Shown piece by piece: positions 60,425 through 64,000 of a stretch of 64,000 nucleotides of DNA. Below the pieces are notes generated by a model. That model searched no databases. It was not told where the DNA came from and saw nothing but the letters and a program-made list of their open reading frames with translations. The stretch spans positions 3,114,501 through 3,178,500 of the forward strand of contig NZ_CP030028.1 of the NCBI RefSeq assembly GCF_003586445.1, given 5' to 3'. Both the position numbers and the translations under genes were made by a program. Numbering within the stretch: position 1 is the stretch's first letter; each line of letters starts with the position of its first letter. The stretch comes from Bacillus sp. Y1 (GTDB lineage: Bacteria; Bacillota; Bacilli; Bacillales; Cytobacillaceae).

Positions 60425-61367
60425 TTGGTTCCTTTAATCTACTAAGTATTGGATATTTCGGGTATCAAATACTGTTTTGGTGCCCTCCATCTACTAATAC
60501 TGGATTTCCAGGGCGTCAAATTCTGTTTTGGTTCCCTTAATCTACTAAATACTGGATTTCCAGAGCACTAATTTCTGTTTTGGTGACCTCTACCTACTAA
60601 ATACTGGATTTCCAAGGCACTAAATTCTGTTTTGGTGACCTCTACCTACTAAATACTGGATTTCCAGGGCACTAAATTCTGTTTTGGTGCCCTCCATCTA
60701 CTAAATACTGGATTTCCAGGGCACTAAATTCTGTTTTGGTGCCCTCCATCTACTAAATACTAGATTTCCAGGGCACTAAATTCTGTTTTGGTGACCTCCA
60801 TCTACTAAATACTGGATTTCCAGGGTACTAATTTCTGTTTTGGTACCCTCCACCTACTAAATACTGGATTTCCAGGGCGTAAAATTCTGTTTTGGTTCCC
60901 TTAATCTACTAAATACTGGATTTCCAGGGCACTAAATTCTGTTTTGGTGCCCTCCATCTACTAATTACTAGATTTCCAAGGCACTAAATTCTGTTTTGGT
61001 GACCTCTACCTACTAAATACTGGATTTCCAGGGCACTAAATTCTGTTTTGGTGCCCTCCATCTACTAAATACTGGATTTCCAGGGCACTAAATTCTGTTT
61101 TGGTGCCCTCCATCTACTAAATACTAGATTTCCAGGGCACTAAATTCTGTTTTGGTGCCCTCCATCTACTAAATACTGGATTTCCAGGGTACTAATTTCT
61201 GTTTTGGTACCCTCCACCTACTAAATACTGGATTTCCAGGGCGTCAAATTCTGTTTTGGTTCCCTTAATCTACTAAATACTGGATTTCCAGGGCACTAAA
61301 TTCTGTTTTGGTGCCCTCCATCTACTAAATACTGGATTTCCAGGGCACTAATTTCTATTTTTATCCC
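60425..61367. repeat. Tandem array of 18 units of 52 bp with internal dyads
   Basis: The marker CTGTTTTGG recurs at 60472, 60523, 60575 and then every 52 bases to 61303; the 18th unit at 61355 is degenerate, and a partial unit precedes the first. Each unit holds a 26-bp dyad (GGGCAC, 14 bases, GTGCCC) and a 26-bp linker containing TACTAAATACTGG-ATTTCCA, itself a small dyad (CTGG/CCAG). The period is not a multiple of three, so it is not coding. There are no unique spacers, so it is not CRISPR. Variants include GGGTAC/GTACCC, where both arms have changed together. Confidence 0.95.
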
Positions 61368-61397
61368 ATTTAAGAACTATACTTACCAAAAACAAAA

Positions 61398-61428
61398 AAC
61401 CCCTCCGATATACAGTCGGGAAGGGGTT
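61398..61428 (-). terminator. Terminator of ypjP
   Basis: AACCCC-CCGA / TCGG-GGGGTT, imperfect arms, with a T6 run on the minus strand, five bases past the stop. Confidence 0.75.
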
Positions 61429-61432
61429 CGTA

Positions 61433-62023
61433 TTAGCTCATCCACTTAGGTGGTGTGTTCGTGTCCCAATAGATTGATCCTAGTTCGTGGTGAGCCTCGA
61501 AGTTGTCTTCACTTGTGTGATAATGAAAGTTAAACCAATAACCACTTTGTGGCGGATGGTCCTTTCTTACGTGAAAGCGGATAATGTCTTTGTTGTTTTC
61601 TTTGCTAAACAGGTGAAATATTTTTTCAGTGTTGCCTCCTGTTGGGACTTCACTTAATTCTAGGTATGCTAGTTTTTCTTCTGGTAACCTTTGGGCTACT
61701 TCTTCAATAGCTTTATGAATATTCGGAAGGATCACCTGTTTAAATTCATCTTCTATAACAGGTTTGATTCTATTTCCAAATTTTTGGTATGATAACTCTT
61801 CTGCTTCATTTAACCAGCTTTGTATAATCTCGTCGCTACTGTCTGAGTCTTCTTCCGTTGTGTCCTCAAGCTGATTATATGTAGTTTCCGCTTTAACTGC
61901 ATCTTCCCGTGTTGGTTTCTCTGCTGATGCTTGATTATATAGAAAGGTTTGAGATGGTGTTACCAAACCAAATGTTAAAATTGTAACCAACACGACGAAG
62001 GATTTTTGCAACCATTTTGGCAT
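61433..62023 (-). CDS. ypjP: YpjP family protein
   Basis: A 196-residue protein with an N-terminal export/anchor segment (WLQKSFVVLVTILTFGLV) and a soluble domain ending FHVRKDHPPQSGYWFNFHYH and a Trp-rich tail. This is the YpjP family of Bacillus; function unknown. ATG 62021-62023 is nine bases from AAAGGA. It is the first gene right of the repeat array and faces it. Confidence 0.88.
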   Translation of the reverse strand: MPKWLQKSFVVLVTILTFGLVTPSQTFLYNQASAEKPTREDAVKAETTYNQLEDTTEEDSDSSDEIIQSWLNEAEELSYQKFGNRIKPVIEDEFKQVILPNIHKAIEEVAQRLPEEKLAYLELSEVPTGGNTEKIFHLFSKENNKDIIRFHVRKDHPPQSGYWFNFHYHTSEDNFEAHHELGSIYWDTNTPPKWMS

Positions 62024-62133
62024 GATCTCCAATCCTTTCTACTAGTCTTTAAGAGTATTTAGAAAATAATGGCTCTTTTCTCATATTATACTCTTTTTAT
62101 AGTTGAAAGTGGGAGATTAAATATCAAATATCA

Positions 62134-62907
62134 TCATTTTGTAATAATACCGAAATGGAATTTAGCAGACGGTCTTTTCATAACTGAAAATCCAAACTGC
62201 TCGAAGCGATCGCTACGAAAATGATCCTTTAGCACGAGCCGTCTCCTCGCCACTCTTTTTGCTTCTGAAATGAACTCTTCCCTTATTTCTGTATATACCG
62301 CTAAATGAGCTAGCGCACGAATTCCGTCTGATTCTAAAATGGTTTCTTCAAACATTGGGTCAATATATACACAATCAAACTCATTGCTTGGGATTTCCTT
62401 TAAATATGAAAGTGCATCTGAATGTTGTACCGAAATTGTGCGCATAGCTTCATCCATTCCTACCAAACCGGACTGCCAGCATTTTAATCCTCGACCGACA
62501 AGATAAGAGAGATATTTATTTTCTTCTGTCCCGACCACTTTTCCAGATGCTCCAACGACAAAGCTTGCAACAATACTGTCAGAGGCTAGTCCTAATGTAC
62601 AATCAAGAAGACTCATTCCTTCCGCCAGACCCGTTGCATCAATAAAAGGATCGTGTTCGTTTTTTAGCAGCCTTTTGATTCTGAACATGGAGGAATTGGG
62701 ATGGAAGAAAAACGGCTCTTCTCCGTTCATTAAAAATAACTCTAGTCTCTCTTTTCCAACGACAATACAGTCATCCTTATACAAGGATTGAAGAGTCTGA
62801 ACCGATTTTTTCCTTCTTTCCTGATAGGGACATTCGAGGGCCAACGCTATCTGTTTTGCTTCTTCAATCATGTCTGGATTGGTTCGTCCTGCTGTTGTGA
62901 CAAACAT
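62134..62907 (-). CDS. ypiP: SAM-dependent methyltransferase (YpiP)
   Basis: A 257-residue class I methyltransferase of the RsmJ-like group. SAM-binding elements: DCTLGLASDSIVASFVVG (motif I), VVGTEENKYLS (acidic residue of motif II) and FDCVYIDPMFEE (DPMF, like NPPF/DPMF of RNA methylases). Probably methylates RNA, by analogy with RsmJ (16S rRNA). SD GAAAGGA. Confidence 0.87.
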   Translation of the reverse strand: MFVTTAGRTNPDMIEEAKQIALALECPYQERRKKSVQTLQSLYKDDCIVVGKERLELFLMNGEEPFFFHPNSSMFRIKRLLKNEHDPFIDATGLAEGMSLLDCTLGLASDSIVASFVVGASGKVVGTEENKYLSYLVGRGLKCWQSGLVGMDEAMRTISVQHSDALSYLKEIPSNEFDCVYIDPMFEETILESDGIRALAHLAVYTEIREEFISEAKRVARRRLVLKDHFRSDRFEQFGFSVMKRPSAKFHFGIITK

Positions 62908-62927
62908 ATAGATTCTTTCCTTTCAGA

Positions 62928-62959
62928 AAAAAAGGAATGTCAGCTGACATTCCTTTTTT
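62928..62959 (-). terminator. Terminator of brxA
   Basis: Perfect 32-base palindrome with arms AAAAAAGGAATGTCAG / CTGACATTCCTTTTTT, two bases past the brxA stop. Confidence 0.88.
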
Positions 62960-62961
62960 CT

Positions 62962-63396
62962 TTAACAATTTTGTTCAAATGCTGATTGGAGGTTCTCCAT
63001 GATTTCTTCCATTGTGTGGTCTTCGATATCGTGGCGATGGATAAAGTGAACCACTTGCTTCCCTTTTACAAGTACCATGGAAGGAGATGACGGTGGGAAT
63101 CCTTCGAAATACTCACGCATTTTAGCTGTTGCATCTTTATCTTGACCAGCAAAAACTGTAACAAGCTTGGCAGGTTTTTTGTCCGTTCTAACAACTGCTT
63201 GAGTTGCCGCTGGACGTGCTAAACCTGCCGCACAACCACATACAGAGTTAACAAAGATTAACGCAGTGTCTTCATTTTGATCCATAAAGTTTTCTACTTC
63301 TTCTTCTGTTTGTAACTCTTCAAAGCCCGCATGAACCAGTTCTTCACGCATTGGCTTTACCATTTGTCTCATATATTCCTCATATGCCATTGACAT
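62962..63396 (-). CDS. brxA: Bacilliredoxin BrxA
   Basis: A 144-residue thioredoxin-like protein of the BrxA/BrxB (YphP/YqiW) family that removes bacillithiol from proteins. The active site is the characteristic CGC of NSVCGCAAGLARPAA; the start MSMAYEEYMRQ matches YphP. Locus order ypiP-brxA agrees with B. subtilis. Confidence 0.95.
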   Translation of the reverse strand: MSMAYEEYMRQMVKPMREELVHAGFEELQTEEEVENFMDQNEDTALIFVNSVCGCAAGLARPAATQAVVRTDKKPAKLVTVFAGQDKDATAKMREYFEGFPPSSPSMVLVKGKQVVHFIHRHDIEDHTMEEIMENLQSAFEQNC

Positions 63397-63464
63397 AAAA
63401 AATCCCTCCTACTAACTATATCCATTGTTAGCATACTATATTTATTTCAAATGATGCAATTTTC

Positions 63465-64000
63465 TTAGTTTTGTTTTCTTGCTTCCGTCATTTGTTTCCA
63501 AACTGATCCTTTTGCATCCTCACCCAATTCAATTCTTTCAATAGCAAGTTTAATTTGTAAGCTTACTTCAAATTCCGGATCTTCTTCTGCTGCCTTCAGG
63601 GCAGGAAGTGCACGGTCATCTCCCAATTCATATAAAAACATTGCCGCTCTCCAGCGCACTAATTTACTCTCATCACTTAATGCCTTCATCATTTCTTCCA
63701 TCGCTTCTTCAAACCCTAAGTCTGATAAGCAGTCTCCAGCCGTACGTCTGACAGTCACTGTTTTATCCTTTAATGCTTTATAGAGGAGCGGTAATATTTT
63801 CTTGTCTTCAATCATCCCTAAATAGACAGTAGCTAATCTCCGAATTGAGGCCTTTTCGTCGTTTAGTGCTTTTTCTAACACTGGCAGATCTTCCACTTCT
63901 GGATCGTCCATTTGTTCAAGAAGCTGATATCTTTTTCGCCAATCCGGATCATTTAATGAATGAACATCAATCTTCTGCTTCTGGCGTTTAACAGGCTTGG
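63465..64000 (-). CDS. HEAT-repeat protein, conserved virulence factor C type, 5' end outside window
   Basis: The minus-strand frame is open from the right edge ([20 protein letters not shown]) to the stop at 63465, so only the C-terminal 178 residues are seen. They form HEAT-like helical repeats ([69 protein letters not shown]), about 31 residues each. This matches the C-terminal part of YpgR/CvfC, which lies near yphP in B. subtilis. An ATG at 63911 is internal, not the start. Confidence 0.82.
   Translation of the reverse strand, partial: KPVKRQKQKIDVHSLNDPDWRKRYQLLEQMDDPEVEDLPVLEKALNDEKASIRRLATVYLGMIEDKKILPLLYKALKDKTVTVRRTAGDCLSDLGFEEAMEEMMKALSDESKLVRWRAAMFLYELGDDRALPALKAAEEDPEFEVSLQIKLAIERIELGEDAKGSVWKQMTEARKQN

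Noticed and set aside
60425..61367. CRISPR array
   Set aside because: Every part of the 52-bp unit is repeated, including the linker; there are no unique spacers and no cas genes in the window.
60425..61367. Protein-coding repeats
   Set aside because: The 52-bp period is not divisible by three and stops occur in all frames.

Overview
The window is about 64 kb of low-GC Firmicute chromosome. The gene content points to an endospore-forming member of the Bacillaceae: spo0M, a YjcZ-type small sporulation protein, an alpha-crystallin coat-type pair, a Kin-like phosphorelay kinase, a SinI-like anti-repressor, yozE, yokU, ypjP, bacilliredoxin and the kamA lysine cluster. Gene order agrees in blocks with Bacillus subtilis (ctpB-yodJ-deoD-yodL; yozD-yodN-yozE-yokU-kamA; ypmS-ypmR-ypmQ-degV-ypmP-ilvA-plsC-dfrA-thyA-ypjP-ypiP-brxA-ypgR). 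I cannot name the species. No insertion sequence, prophage, rRNA, functional tRNA or cas gene is visible.

1-9 kb: 5' part of dapF, an EAL/HDOD protein, a purine permease, a ResA-like thioredoxin, two unknown membrane proteins, a patatin-like lipase, uppP and an amidohydrolase. 9-20 kb: a GNAT gene behind a structured leader with a 19-codon ORF, a MATE exporter, an HD-GYP protein, a Ktr/Trk potassium channel, an SDR with a degenerate active site, two small-heat-shock/coat proteins and a four-gene operon (lipoprotein, response regulator, histidine kinase, FixH-like lipoprotein). 20-32 kb: trhA, a CobW GTPase, an LCP protein, ctpB, a VanY-type peptidase, deoD, yodL, an operon of a His-rich peptide, a Ser/Thr kinase and Spo0M, then small conserved genes.

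32-42 kb: a LytTR regulator split by a frameshift, a SinI-like gene, then the beta-lysine cluster, transcribed leftward in the order yodT-yodS-yodR-yodQ-ablB-regulator-kamA. kamA has a near-perfect sigma-54 promoter. Between it and the sigma-54 activator gene lie 26-bp dyads at an exact 52-bp period, a good candidate for the activator's enhancer.

42-59 kb: LD-carboxypeptidase, an FAD protein under a PurR-like operator, a YjcZ-type peptide, msrAB, an rsgA paralogue behind a leader-ORF/terminator structure, the ypm genes, a sporulation-type kinase, tatAC, ilvA, plsC-like, dfrA and thyA.

59-64 kb: a NERD-domain gene followed by about 940 bp of non-coding tandem repeat (18 units of 52 bp, each with a 26-bp dyad showing compensatory changes), then ypjP, ypiP, brxA and the C-terminal part of a HEAT-repeat protein. 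The repeat array is the most unusual object. It shares the 26+26-bp architecture with the repeats upstream of kamA.
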